From RXIX01 sp003989075 (GTDB taxonomy: Bacteria > Pseudomonadota > Gammaproteobacteria > Competibacterales > Competibacteraceae): DNA of 30,160 nt. Of this stretch, positions 1-10,294 are shown in pieces. Made by a program: the position numbers and the translations under genes. Location: NCBI GenBank assembly GCA_029780415.1, contig JAKOYN010000047.1, positions 1 through 30,160 of the forward strand, read 5' to 3'. The first letter of the stretch is position 1. The number at the start of each line of letters is the position of its first letter. Below the pieces are notes generated by a model. That model saw only the letters and a program-made list of their open reading frames with translations. It ran no database searches and had not been told where the DNA came from.

Positions 1-1
1 G

Positions 2-1189
2 GCCCTGGGCAAGGTCGCCATCACCACGGCCCGCGGCCTGCTGCCGGACGGCACGCCATTTAACATCCCCGACCATGATCCACCGCCGCCGCCACTGGAC
101 ATCGAGGCCAGTGTCCGCGATACCCGGGTGCTAATGGCCCTGCCGCTGCGGCGTTCGGGCATGGCTGAGGTCGAGCGCGGCGAGCGTCAGGACACCGCCG
201 CGCGCTATCGGGTCACAGCCAGCGAGGTGCGCGACAACAACATCGACACCGCCAACAACAGCGCCTTCGTCGAGATCGGCGAGCCGCGCCTGCGACTGTT
301 CCTGGACAGCAAGGACTCCAGCGAGCACACCTGCATCGGCATTGCCCGGGTGCAGGAACGGCGGCCGGATCAGACCGTGGTACTGGACCCGGCCTATCTG
401 CCACCCTGCCTGGATTGTCGCGGCGTGCCGGTGCTCAACGGTTTCGTGACCGAGGTGCTGGGTCTGCTGCATCAGCGCGGCGATGCCTTGGCCGAACGGG
501 TCAGTGGCGCCGGCACGGCACGCGGCGCCGGGGTCGATATCGCCCAGTTCCTGCGCCTGCAGGCCATCAATCGCTTTGAACCGCTGTTCGCCCATCTGAC
601 GATCATGCCCGGACTGCACCCGGCGGACTTTTACCAGGCAGCGTTGCAACTGGCCGGCGAAATGGCCACCTTCACCGGCAAGACCCGACGCCGGCCGCCA
701 CCGTTCCCGGCCTATGATCACGACGACCTGCAGCGCAGTTTCGACGTGCTGATGACCGAACTGCGCCGTTCGCTCAGCCTGGTCGAGGAACAGGCAGCGA
801 TCCAGATTCCCATCGAGGAACGCCAGTACGGCATCCGCGTGGCGATCATCACCGACCGCGAGCGCCCGCTGCTTACCAAGGCCACCTTCATCCTGGCGGT
901 GCGCGCCGACATGGCCACCGATCTGTTGCGCGCCCGTTTCCCGACCCAGGTCAAGATCGGCCCCGTCGAGCGCATCGCCCAGTTCGTCAACCACCATCTG
1001 CCCGGTATCGGTGTCAGTGCCCTGCCGGTGGCACCGCGCGAGATCCCCTATCGGGCCGATTTCATCTACTTCCGGCTCGACCGCAGCAGCGAGTTCTGGA
1101 AACAGTTGCTCAGTTCCGGCGGTTTTGCCTTCCACGTCGGCGGCGAGTTTCCGGGGCTGGACATGGCCTTCTGGGCCATCAAGGAATAA
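2..1189 (+). CDS. tssK: Type VI secretion baseplate protein TssK (5' partial)
   Basis: The frame is open from the first bases of the window, so the true start lies upstream. The first ATG inside the window (128) is internal, because the preceding codons already encode the TssK-like stretch GLLPDGTPFNIP. About 395 residues are visible; the family is usually near 445, so roughly 50 N-terminal residues are missing. TssK is a cytoplasmic trimer that joins the T6SS baseplate to the membrane complex through TssL and TssM. The C-terminal part, with FIYFRLDRSSEFWKQLL and a GEFPGLDMAFWAIKE end, is typical. The stop is 14 nt before tssL, which supports one operon. Family identification is firm; details of the missing N-terminus cannot be judged. 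Confidence 0.95.
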   Translation, partial: ALGKVAITTARGLLPDGTPFNIPDHDPPPPPLDIEASVRDTRVLMALPLRRSGMAEVERGERQDTAARYRVTASEVRDNNIDTANNSAFVEIGEPRLRLFLDSKDSSEHTCIGIARVQERRPDQTVVLDPAYLPPCLDCRGVPVLNGFVTEVLGLLHQRGDALAERVSGAGTARGAGVDIAQFLRLQAINRFEPLFAHLTIMPGLHPADFYQAALQLAGEMATFTGKTRRRPPPFPAYDHDDLQRSFDVLMTELRRSLSLVEEQAAIQIPIEERQYGIRVAIITDRERPLLTKATFILAVRADMATDLLRARFPTQVKIGPVERIAQFVNHHLPGIGVSALPVAPREIPYRADFIYFRLDRSSEFWKQLLSSGGFAFHVGGEFPGLDMAFWAIKE

Positions 1190-1203
1190 CGGAGTAAGGC
1201 ACC

Positions 1204-2574
1204 GTGACCATCGACGACCCTTTTGCGACCGACGCCGGTGACGACAGCGACCGCACCGTGATCCGTCCGGCGCCGGGTGGCCGGCGTGCGCCCCCGGCCA
1301 TGCCATCACCACCCGAACCCTCCCCCGGGCCATCACCTGGTCTGGCTGCCGAAGCCGTACCCCTTGTTGCTACCGGCCCGGGCCTTAATCCGCTGGAAAG
1401 CGCCGCTGCGCCACTGCTCGGGCTGGTCATGCGCCTGAAGAACACCTCCTCGCATCCCGACCCGGAGCGCTTGCGCCTGCGCATGATCGAGGAGATCAAG
1501 ACCTTCACCGCCCGTGCCCGCGAGCAGGGCATAGCGGAGAAAACCGTATTCCGCGCCCGCTACATCCTGTGCACCCTGCTCGATGAGGTGGTGTTGAACA
1601 CACCCTGGGGCCGGGCCAGCGACTGGAGCGAGAACAGCCTGCTGATCACCTTCCACAACGAAACCTGGGGCGGCGAAAAAGTCTTTGAACTGCAGGATGC
1701 GCTGTTGCCCGATCCACGCAAGAACCTGCACCTACTGGAATTGCTCTACCTGTGCCTGTCCTTCGGCTTTCAGGGCCGCTACCGGCTGCTGGAAAATGGC
1801 CGCAGCCGCCTCGACGAGCAGCGTGAGCGAGTCTACAACGCCATCCGCACCGCACGCGGCGAGTTCGAGCGCGAGCTGTCACCGCACTGGCGCGGCGTGG
1901 TCGAGCAGCACAATCCGCTGATCCGCTATGTACCGCTGTGGGTGGTCGCGGCGGTGGCTGCGGCGCTGCTGCTGATCGCCTACGCCCTGTTCAACTGGCT
2001 GCTCAATAGCGCATCCGATCCAGCGCTGACCGCGCTCAGCGGCGTGCGGGGCGAGACCGTAGCCATGGCCCGCCGCGCCGGTGTTGCCGTGGCTGCGCCA
2101 GCACCCAAGCCACGCGCCACCGCCGATCTCAGCCGTGTCACCCGCGACCTGCGCGCCTTCCTCGACCCGCAGATCCGCCAGGGCCTGGTCGATGTACTCG
2201 AAGATGCCGACAAGACCACGGTGCGCATTCGCGGCGATGGCCTGTTCGATTCCGGCAGCGCCAATATCAAACCGGCCTTCACACCGCTGCTGGCGCAGAT
2301 TGGCAAGGAGCTGAACACGGTGCAGGGCCGGGTACTGGTGACCGGCCACTCGGACAGCGTGCCGATCCGCACCCTGCAATTCCCGTCCAACTGGCATCTG
2401 TCCAAGGCCCGCGCTGACAGCGTCGTCAAACTGCTGGCCGCAGTCAGCAACCAGCCCGGCCGCTTCATTGGCGAGGGCCGCGCCGATACCGAGCCGGTCG
2501 CGTCCAACGACACCGCACCCAATCGCGCCCTCAACCGGCGCGTCGACATCATCCTGCTGGCGCGGATCAACTAG
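1204..2574 (+). CDS. tssL: Type VI secretion protein TssL with C-terminal OmpA/MotB-like domain
   Basis: 456 residues from a GTG start preceded by GGAG about 10 nt upstream. Residues 1-55 are a Pro/Ala-rich, probably disordered leader. Residues about 60-240 form the DotU/IcmH cytoplasmic domain (core LDEVVLNTPWG and HNETWGGEKVFELQ). One hydrophobic segment at about 242-267 (VPLWVVAAVAAALLLIAYAL) is the tail-anchor inner-membrane helix. The rest is periplasmic and ends in an OmpA/MotB peptidoglycan-binding fold, with the motifs FDSGSANIKP, TGHSDSVPI and NWHLSKARA, and NRRVDI at the end. This is the evolved or extended TssL class, which can anchor the T6SS membrane complex to the cell wall without a separate TagL. 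It lies between tssK and tssM, with only 10 nt before tssM. Confidence 0.95.
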   Translation: MTIDDPFATDAGDDSDRTVIRPAPGGRRAPPAMPSPPEPSPGPSPGLAAEAVPLVATGPGLNPLESAAAPLLGLVMRLKNTSSHPDPERLRLRMIEEIKTFTARAREQGIAEKTVFRARYILCTLLDEVVLNTPWGRASDWSENSLLITFHNETWGGEKVFELQDALLPDPRKNLHLLELLYLCLSFGFQGRYRLLENGRSRLDEQRERVYNAIRTARGEFERELSPHWRGVVEQHNPLIRYVPLWVVAAVAAALLLIAYALFNWLLNSASDPALTALSGVRGETVAMARRAGVAVAAPAPKPRATADLSRVTRDLRAFLDPQIRQGLVDVLEDADKTTVRIRGDGLFDSGSANIKPAFTPLLAQIGKELNTVQGRVLVTGHSDSVPIRTLQFPSNWHLSKARADSVVKLLAAVSNQPGRFIGEGRADTEPVASNDTAPNRALNRRVDIILLARIN

Positions 2575-2584
2575 GGCCGGGGCC

Positions 2585-5500
2585 ATGAACACGATTCTCA
2601 GCTTCTTCAAAAGCCGCTGGTTCATCGGCATCACCGGCCTGCTGGCGGTTGCCGCCCTGATCTGGTACCTCGGGCCCCTGGTCGCGGTCGCCGGGGAAAC
2701 GCCGCTCGCCTCCGATCTGGGCCGGGTATTCAGCATCATGACCGTCGGCGGCATGTATGCCCTCTACCAGCTCTACTACTACATCGACACCCTGCGCCGG
2801 AATCGCGACATGCTCGCCGATCTGGCCGGCCAGGGCGTGGGCGGCATGGGTAGCCCGGGTGCGGGTGCGGGCGCGGGCGCGGGCGAAGCCGGTCCGAGTC
2901 CCCGCGAGCAGCAGCAGCGTCGCCAGGAGCAGGAAGCCGCCTCGGCGGAGGAAATCGCCACTCTCAAACAGGGTCTGGATGATGCGCTGGGCGTACTCAA
3001 GAAGGCCCGACTCGGCGGCAAGAGCGGTCGCGGCCAGTACCTTTACCAGTTGCCCTGGTACATCATCATTGGCCCGCCCGGCTCAGGCAAAACCACTGCG
3101 CTGATCAACTCCGGGCTGCGCTTCCCAGTCGGCGCCGGCAAGGTGCGCGGTGTCGGCGGCACCCGCAACTGCGACTGGTGGTTCACCGACGAAGCCGTGC
3201 TGCTCGACACCGCCGGCCGCTACACCACCCAGGACAGCCACGAGGAGGTCGATCGGGCGGCCTGGCGCGGCTTCCTCGACCTGCTGAAAAAGCACCGCAA
3301 ACGCCGGCCGATCAACGGCGCCTTCGTAGCCATCAGCCTCGCCGACCTGATGCAGCAGCGCGAGGAAGAGCGCAGCGCCCAGGCACTGGCCATCAAGCAG
3401 CGCATTCAGGAGCTGCACGAACACTTCGGCATCCGCTTCCCGATCTATGTACTGTTCACCAAGGCCGACCTGATCGCCGGGTTCATCGAGTTTTTCAGCG
3501 ATCTTGGTCAGGAAGAGCGGGCGCAGGTCTGGGGCCTGACTCTGCCGATGGACGATCCGAGCGATCCGCAAGGCGTAGTCGAGCGCTTCACTGCCGAGTT
3601 CGATCTGCTGCAGCAGCGCCTCAATGACCGGCTGGTCGAGCGCCTGCAAAATGAACGCGACCCGCAGCGCCGCGACCTGATCTACAGCCTGCCGCAGCAG
3701 TTCGGCTCGCTGCGCCAGATCGCCGACCGCTTCCTGCACGAGGTGTTCCGGCCCAGCCGCTACGAGGAACGGGTGCTACTGCGCGGGGTGTATTTCACCA
3801 GCGGCACCCAGGAAGGGACGCCGATCGATCGGCTGATGAGTTCGCTGGCCAGCACCTTTGGCCTGAGCCGACAGGCGCTGGGCGCCTTTTCCGGCAAGGG
3901 CCGCAGCTATTTCATTACCCGGCTGCTGCGCGATGTCATCTTCCCGGAAGCGCAGATCGCTGGCGCCAATCTGCGCGTGGAACGCTGGCGGGCCTGGATG
4001 CAGCGCGGTGCCTATGCTATCGCGGTGCTGATTACCGTGCTGGCGGCGGTGCTGTGGCTGACCAGCTACGCCCGCAACGAGCTGTATGTGCAGGCGGTGC
4101 AAAAGCAGCGGCAACAGGTCGAGCAGCAGATTACAGCGCTTTCACCCGACCAGACCGACCCGGCTGCGACCCTGGCCCTGCTCGACGCGGCCCGCACCAT
4201 TCCCGGTGGCTATGCCGATCGCGATGCCGGCACGCCCTGGCTGATGGGCTTTGGCTTGTATCAGGGCGACAAGCTCGGTGGCGAAGCGCGGGCGCTGTAT
4301 GAGCGGCTGCTGACGCGGGCGCTGCTGCCGCGCATCGTGCTGCGCATGGAAGAACGCCTGCGCCAGAACACCGCCAATCCCAGCCAGTTGTACGATACCC
4401 TGCGCGCCTATCTGATGTTCGACGACCCAACGCGCTTCGATGCGGCGACGGTGCGTGATTGGATGCTGCGCGAATGGCAGGCCAATCTGCCTGCCAGCAC
4501 CACCCGCGAACAGCGCGAACAGCTCGCCGCGCATCTCGACGCCCTGCTGGAACAGGCACCGCTGCAATCGCCGATCGCCCTGGACAGCGCCCTGATCCAG
4601 AACAGCCGCGCCCTGCTCAACCAGATGCCGCTGGCGCAGCGTATCTACCAGCACCTGCAGCAACTGCAGCGCAGCGCGGGCACGCCGGTCGAGATTGGCC
4701 TGACCCTGGCGGCCGGCCCCGACACGCCGCGGGTGTTCGCGCGCAAAAGCGGCCAGCCGCTCAACAGCGGTGTGCCCGGCCTGTACACCTACAAGGGCTA
4801 TTACCAGTTTTTTCTCGTCGAAAGCCCGAAGCTGATCGACCGACTGGCCGATGAGAGCTGGATCCTGGGCACGGCGCAGCAGGTATCCGCCAGCCCCGCC
4901 GAGCGCCAGCGCATTGCCGACAGCGTCTGCCGGCTCTATCTGGGCGATTTTCTGCAGCAGTGGCAGGGACTGCTGGACGATGTGCGCATCAAGCCCTTCG
5001 ATACCCTGGAAACGGCGCTGGACATCCTGCAGGTGCTGTCGGCACCCGCCTCGCCGCTGCGCGGCCTGATCGAAACCGTCGGCCGCGAAACCGCGCTCGA
5101 CAAACCGCCAGCACCGGCGGAACCCGGCAAGGCAGCCAGTCTCGACACGCCACTCGACAAGCGCGTCGGCGACATTCTTGCACCCAGCGCGCCCGCCACT
5201 GCGCTGCAGCCCTGCACTCTGGAAGGGCGCTTTCTCGATTTCAGCGCCCAGTATCGCCGCGAAACCCAGGGTGCCGAGGGCGCCATTCCCGTACTCGATA
5301 AAACCCTGTCCACGATCAACGACCTGTACGGGCACATGAATGCGCTCGCCCGCGCCCGTCAGTCCAGCACCGACGGCAGCGTGCCGCAAACCCTCAAGGA
5401 TCAGCTCGACAGCGTCATCAATCAGCTGCAGGTCGATGCCAGCCGCAAGCCACCGCCGTTCAACACCCTGCTTGACCAGCTCGCCCGCGACAGTGCCGAC

Positions 5501-6334
5501 GCCGTGCGCAGCCTGCGCGACCGCCTTAATGCGCAATGGAAGGCCGCGCGCATCGCCACTTTCTTCCAGGACAACCTGCAGGGCCGCTATCCGCTCGCGC
5601 GCAGCGCAATCCAGTGGAGCGGCGCCGGACCCGCCAGCGGCGCGGCCAATACCGTACCGGTCAACAGTATTCAATGGGTCGGTCAGGACAATGGAGCGGC
5701 CGCCGCGCGTCCTGCCGCTGGTCCCCCGGATGCCACCCTGGATGCCTTCGGCCGCTTCTTTGGCGTCAATGGCCTGATGGACCGCTTTTTTCAGCAATAT
5801 CTCAAACCCCATGTCGAGATCACGGCAGGCGCCTGGCGCTGGCGTGGCCCGAGCGGCGCCGATCAGAGCATCAGCCCGGAAGCCCTGCAGACCTTCCAGC
5901 GCGCGGCGACAATCCGCGATGCTTTGTTCGCGGGGGGCAGTACGGCTCCGGCGATCCGGTTTCAACTGACACCAATCGAATTCAGCGGCGGCATCAGCCA
6001 GTTCACCATCGGCATCGACGGCCAGACCTTCGCCTACACCGTCGGCCAGCCGGCGCGCAGTGCTGACTTACAATGGCCCGGCGCGCGGGGCGAAGCCCAT
6101 ATCGACATCCAACCCCCGGTGGCGGGGGGTCCGGCACAGCTCAGCGAAAGCGGTCCCTGGGCCTGGTTCCGCCTGCTCGACCAGGCGCAGGTACAACCCA
6201 CCGGCGCCGGCCGCTTCCGCGTGGTCTTTCAGTTCGGCGGTCGTCAGGGCAGCTACGAACTGCGCACCAGCGGCACTTTCAATCCATTCCGCCTGCGCGA
6301 ACTGGAGGGCTTCCGGTGCCCGGAGCAACTGTAA
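2585..6334 (+). CDS. tssM: Type VI secretion membrane subunit TssM (IcmF family)
   Basis: 1249 residues from ATG at 2585; the frame is open further upstream, but that stretch overlaps tssL and lacks TssM character. Two hydrophobic segments near residues 11-30 and 44-65 precede a Gly/Ala-rich linker. A cytoplasmic P-loop NTPase domain follows, with Walker A GPPGSGKTT at residues 163-171 and a Walker B-like VLLDTAGRY near 204-212. A third membrane helix lies at about 476-497 (YAIAVLITVLAAVLWLTSYA), and the remaining ~750 residues are the large periplasmic region that contacts TssJ. Length and architecture are full for the family. The intact Walker A suggests an NTP-binding TssM. The stop overlaps the start of tagF, so translation is probably coupled. 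Confidence 0.96.
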   Translation: MNTILSFFKSRWFIGITGLLAVAALIWYLGPLVAVAGETPLASDLGRVFSIMTVGGMYALYQLYYYIDTLRRNRDMLADLAGQGVGGMGSPGAGAGAGAGEAGPSPREQQQRRQEQEAASAEEIATLKQGLDDALGVLKKARLGGKSGRGQYLYQLPWYIIIGPPGSGKTTALINSGLRFPVGAGKVRGVGGTRNCDWWFTDEAVLLDTAGRYTTQDSHEEVDRAAWRGFLDLLKKHRKRRPINGAFVAISLADLMQQREEERSAQALAIKQRIQELHEHFGIRFPIYVLFTKADLIAGFIEFFSDLGQEERAQVWGLTLPMDDPSDPQGVVERFTAEFDLLQQRLNDRLVERLQNERDPQRRDLIYSLPQQFGSLRQIADRFLHEVFRPSRYEERVLLRGVYFTSGTQEGTPIDRLMSSLASTFGLSRQALGAFSGKGRSYFITRLLRDVIFPEAQIAGANLRVERWRAWMQRGAYAIAVLITVLAAVLWLTSYARNELYVQAVQKQRQQVEQQITALSPDQTDPAATLALLDAARTIPGGYADRDAGTPWLMGFGLYQGDKLGGEARALYERLLTRALLPRIVLRMEERLRQNTANPSQLYDTLRAYLMFDDPTRFDAATVRDWMLREWQANLPASTTREQREQLAAHLDALLEQAPLQSPIALDSALIQNSRALLNQMPLAQRIYQHLQQLQRSAGTPVEIGLTLAAGPDTPRVFARKSGQPLNSGVPGLYTYKGYYQFFLVESPKLIDRLADESWILGTAQQVSASPAERQRIADSVCRLYLGDFLQQWQGLLDDVRIKPFDTLETALDILQVLSAPASPLRGLIETVGRETALDKPPAPAEPGKAASLDTPLDKRVGDILAPSAPATALQPCTLEGRFLDFSAQYRRETQGAEGAIPVLDKTLSTINDLYGHMNALARARQSSTDGSVPQTLKDQLDSVINQLQVDASRKPPPFNTLLDQLARDSADAVRSLRDRLNAQWKAARIATFFQDNLQGRYPLARSAIQWSGAGPASGAANTVPVNSIQWVGQDNGAAAARPAAGPPDATLDAFGRFFGVNGLMDRFFQQYLKPHVEITAGAWRWRGPSGADQSISPEALQTFQRAATIRDALFAGGSTAPAIRFQLTPIEFSGGISQFTIGIDGQTFAYTVGQPARSADLQWPGARGEAHIDIQPPVAGGPAQLSESGPWAWFRLLDQAQVQPTGAGRFRVVFQFGGRQGSYELRTSGTFNPFRLRELEGFRCPEQL
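2857..2886 (+). repeat. Hexanucleotide tandem repeat in tssM
   Basis: Five consecutive hexamers of the form GGGYGC (the last is GGGCGA) encode an alternating Gly-Ala run in the linker between the second TssM transmembrane helix and the NTPase domain. A unit change would add or remove two residues without shifting the frame. Confidence 0.8.
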
Positions 6335-7104
6335 GCAGCACGCCCGCGACCGGTCCGACCGGTTTCTTCGGCAAGCTGCCTAGCCGGGGCGACTTCATCG
6401 CCCGCCATTTGCCACGCGCCTTTCTCGATCCCTGGGATGCCTGGCTGCAAAACGCCATCGCCTGCAGCCGCCAGCAACTGGGCGGCGCCTGGCGGGAATG
6501 CTACTGCACCAGTCCGATCTGGCGTTTCGCGCTCGGCGCAGGGGTGTGTGGGCCGCGCGCCTATGCCGGGGTGCTGATGCCGAGCGTGGACCGGGTCGGC
6601 CGCTATTACCCGCTGGTGATTGCCGCGCCGCTGGCACCGGACCGGCCCCTGCTAACCCTGCCAACCAGCGCCGTGGACTGGTTTGAGCGTGCCGAATCCC
6701 TGGCGCTGCTCGGTCTGGATCGCGACGATCTGGCCCTGGACGAATTCGAGCAGCAGGTGGCCGCCCTGGGCAGCCCGCTGATGGCCGGCCCGGACGCGAC
6801 TGATAGACCCGGCGCTGCCTGGTACTGCCCCCTGTACGATGAATCACTGGTTGCGGCATCCCAGTCGCCGCTGCTGGCCGCCTATCTGCTGCGACGCAGT
6901 TTTCCACAACCCAGTCTCTGGTGGACCGAGGGATCGGACCGTATTACCCGCTGCCTGCTGGTCTGCGACGGCCTGCCGCCGGTCAGCGGCTTTGCAGCGT
7001 TGCTGTCTGGCGACTGGCGTCAGGCCGGCTGGGAGGAGAAACCGCTTGTCCGCATCGACCCGCCATCTAGCGAGCGCGCCACCACTGCCGCCGCCGAGGA
7101 GTAA
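6316..7104 (+). CDS. tagF: Type VI secretion-associated protein TagF (ImpM family)
   Basis: About 262 residues from a GTG at 6316 that lies inside the last codons of tssM. A GGAGG at 6304-6308 sits at proper spacing and decides this start; the longer open frame from 6073 runs antiparallel to nothing but overlaps tssM for 260 nt and gives unlike sequence. The N-terminal TGFFGKLPSRGDFI followed by LPRAFLDPWDAWLQ is the hallmark of the ImpM/TagF (DUF2094) fold. In characterised systems TagF represses T6SS assembly post-translationally, acting through Fha or independently of the phosphorylation cascade. It is separated from the phosphatase gene by 2 nt. In some Alphaproteobacteria the two are fused into one polypeptide, so the tight pairing here is functionally meaningful. 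Confidence 0.93.
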   Translation: MPGATVSSTPATGPTGFFGKLPSRGDFIARHLPRAFLDPWDAWLQNAIACSRQQLGGAWRECYCTSPIWRFALGAGVCGPRAYAGVLMPSVDRVGRYYPLVIAAPLAPDRPLLTLPTSAVDWFERAESLALLGLDRDDLALDEFEQQVAALGSPLMAGPDATDRPGAAWYCPLYDESLVAASQSPLLAAYLLRRSFPQPSLWWTEGSDRITRCLLVCDGLPPVSGFAALLSGDWRQAGWEEKPLVRIDPPSSERATTAAAEE

Positions 7105-7106
7105 TC

Positions 7107-7925
7107 ATGAGTGAAAAACCCCCTTTTCAATGGTCATCGGCCGGGCGCAGCCATGTCGGCATGGTACGAGCCATCAACGAGGATGCCTGCCTGGTCATGC
7201 CCGAACTGGGGCTGTGGGCAGTTGCCGATGGCATGGGTGGGCACGAGGCCGGTGATGTGGCCAGCCAGATGGTGATCGAGAGTCTGCAGCAGATTCCGCC
7301 GCCGAGCGACTGGAACGATTTCCTGATCTCGGTGCGTAGTTGCCTGCAAAACGTCAACCAGCGCCTGCGCGAGGAATCGGCGCACCGCTATCAGCACCGC
7401 ACTATCGGCAGCACGGTCGTGGTGCTGCTGACTTATGACACACAGTGCGCCTGCCTGTGGGTGGGTGACAGCCGCATTTATCGCCTGCGCGATGGGCAGT
7501 TGCAGCAGATGACCCGCGATCACAGCCATGTCCAGGATCTGGTCGATCAGGGTCTGATTGCCGCCGAGGATGCGCATCGCCATCCGCTGGCCAACGTCAT
7601 TACCCGTGCGGTCGGTTCGACCGATGAACTGCGCATCGACGAGGCGTTGTATCCGCTGCAGACCGGCGATATGTTCCTGCTGTGCAGCGACGGCCTCAAC
7701 AAGACCGTCAGCGACGAGGAGATCGCCCGTCTGCTGGCCAACAGCCGCCACAACTGCCAGGAAGCGGTCAAGGCCTTCATCCATCTGGCGCTGATGCGCG
7801 ATGCCAGTGACAACGTCACTACGGTGGTGGTGAATGTGAACGCTACCCCACTGGCTGATGGCAACGGGGATGCGGGTGGCCAGACGCTGGCTAATCCGAT
7901 TCCGCCAGACTGGTACATGCAGTAG
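7107..7925 (+). CDS. pppA: PP2C-type Ser/Thr phosphatase of the T6SS (PppA/Stp1)
   Basis: 272 residues beginning MSEKPPFQWSS. The metal-binding PP2C motifs are all present: RAINEDA near residue 21, DGMGGHEAGD at 41-50, GSTVVVLL with WVGDSRIYRLRDG in the middle, LLCSDGLNKTVSDEEI, and DASDNVTTVVV near the end. No membrane segment is visible, so it is likely cytoplasmic. In the threonine-phosphorylation pathway PppA removes phosphate placed on Fha by the membrane kinase PpkA and so switches secretion off. A GAGGAG ribosome site lies in the tail of tagF, and the 2-nt gap indicates coupled expression. It is the last gene of the T6SS operon in this window; the next gene is convergent. Confidence 0.94.
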   Translation: MSEKPPFQWSSAGRSHVGMVRAINEDACLVMPELGLWAVADGMGGHEAGDVASQMVIESLQQIPPPSDWNDFLISVRSCLQNVNQRLREESAHRYQHRTIGSTVVVLLTYDTQCACLWVGDSRIYRLRDGQLQQMTRDHSHVQDLVDQGLIAAEDAHRHPLANVITRAVGSTDELRIDEALYPLQTGDMFLLCSDGLNKTVSDEEIARLLANSRHNCQEAVKAFIHLALMRDASDNVTTVVVNVNATPLADGNGDAGGQTLANPIPPDWYMQ

Positions 7926-7929
7926 GCCA

Positions 7930-7959
7930 ACCGGTGCCGCATGGATTGCGGCGCCCGGT
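7930..7959. terminator. Imperfect hairpin between convergent pppA and DUF934 gene
   Basis: ACCGGTGCCGCA and TGCGGCGCCCGGT can pair with a 4-5 nt loop and one bulge in the 61-nt gap between two converging genes. There is no T-run on either side, so termination activity is uncertain. Confidence 0.3.
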
Positions 7960-7986
7960 CATGAGGCCTGGTGCGGGCGCCGCTGC

Positions 7987-8455
7987 TCAGCGCGACCGGC
8001 GTCGATACAGGGGCAGCGGCTGGTCAACCGCCGGCTGATAGCTGTCGCTGAACTCGGTGAATGCCTGCAGCGCATCTTCCAGGCTGCGATCGGCACGCAG
8101 TTCGAAGGCGTCGAAACCGCTGCGCGCCATGAAAAACAGTTGATCGCGCAGCACATCACCCACCGCGCGGATTTCACCGCGAAAGCCATGACGCTCGCGC
8201 AGCAGCCGGGCCTGCGAATAGGCGCGACCATCGGCGAACTTGGGAAATTCCAGCGCCACCAGCGCCCAGCGCGGCAGGTCAGCGCTAATCGTGGCCAGAT
8301 CCAGGGTATTGGGCAGGCGCACGCCTACTGCTCCGGCACGCGCGCGCAGAGCCTCGTCCTGGCGCCAGCGGGCCAGCGATACGAGCACCGGGCCCTCTAC
8401 CAGTTCGGCATCGTCAGCCAGATGCTGCCAGACGTCCTCGACGATCCGCCGGTCC

Positions 8456-8472
<17 letters not shown>
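7987..8472 (-). CDS. DUF934 family protein, sulfite-reductase partner
   Basis: 161 residues starting MRRIIKDRRIVEDVW. The core WALVALEFPKFADGRAYSQARLLRERHGFRGEIRAVGDVLRDQ is the characteristic DUF934 block, with its conserved DGR-YSQA-LLR-R and GDVL-DQ. No membrane segment or signal peptide is seen. The gene overlaps the 3' end of cysI by 17 nt, the same order as the Pseudomonas cysI/DUF934 pair. That association suggests a role in assimilatory sulfite reduction, possibly as an electron-transfer or assembly partner of the haemoprotein. The biochemical function is not established, and I infer only the pathway link. Confidence 0.88.
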
Positions 8473-10153
<1,681 letters not shown>

Positions 10154-10234
10154 CGTCTTGGGTTCTCACTGGACATCCGTTGCAGGCATCCCAGCGCGCT
10201 CAGAAACCGCACTGGATGATTTGCGCTGCACCTT

Positions 10235-10294
10235 AGCATTGCGCCTATATGCAAATAAAGAATTTTTTAACCATAAATTTATAACCAATCACCA
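10235..10294 (-). promoter_or_regulatory. AT-rich upstream region of cysI with a 10-bp palindrome
   Basis: Between the cysI start and the helicase stop the composition drops to mostly A and T, in sharp contrast with the surrounding GC-rich DNA. It contains the perfect palindrome ATAAATTTAT at 10273-10282 and AACCA direct repeats at 10269 and 10283. CysB-type LysR activators bind degenerate AT-rich sites upstream of cys genes, so a CysB site is a reasonable inference. No convincing -35/-10 pair could be assigned. Confidence 0.45.

Noticed and set aside
131..1336. 401-codon minus-strand open frame opposite tssK
   Set aside because: Antisense to tssK and the tssL start, Arg/Gly-biased, no domain seen.
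4142..5965. 607-codon minus-strand open frame opposite tssM
   Set aside because: Antisense to the periplasmic region of a complete tssM, with compositionally biased product and no ribosome site of note.
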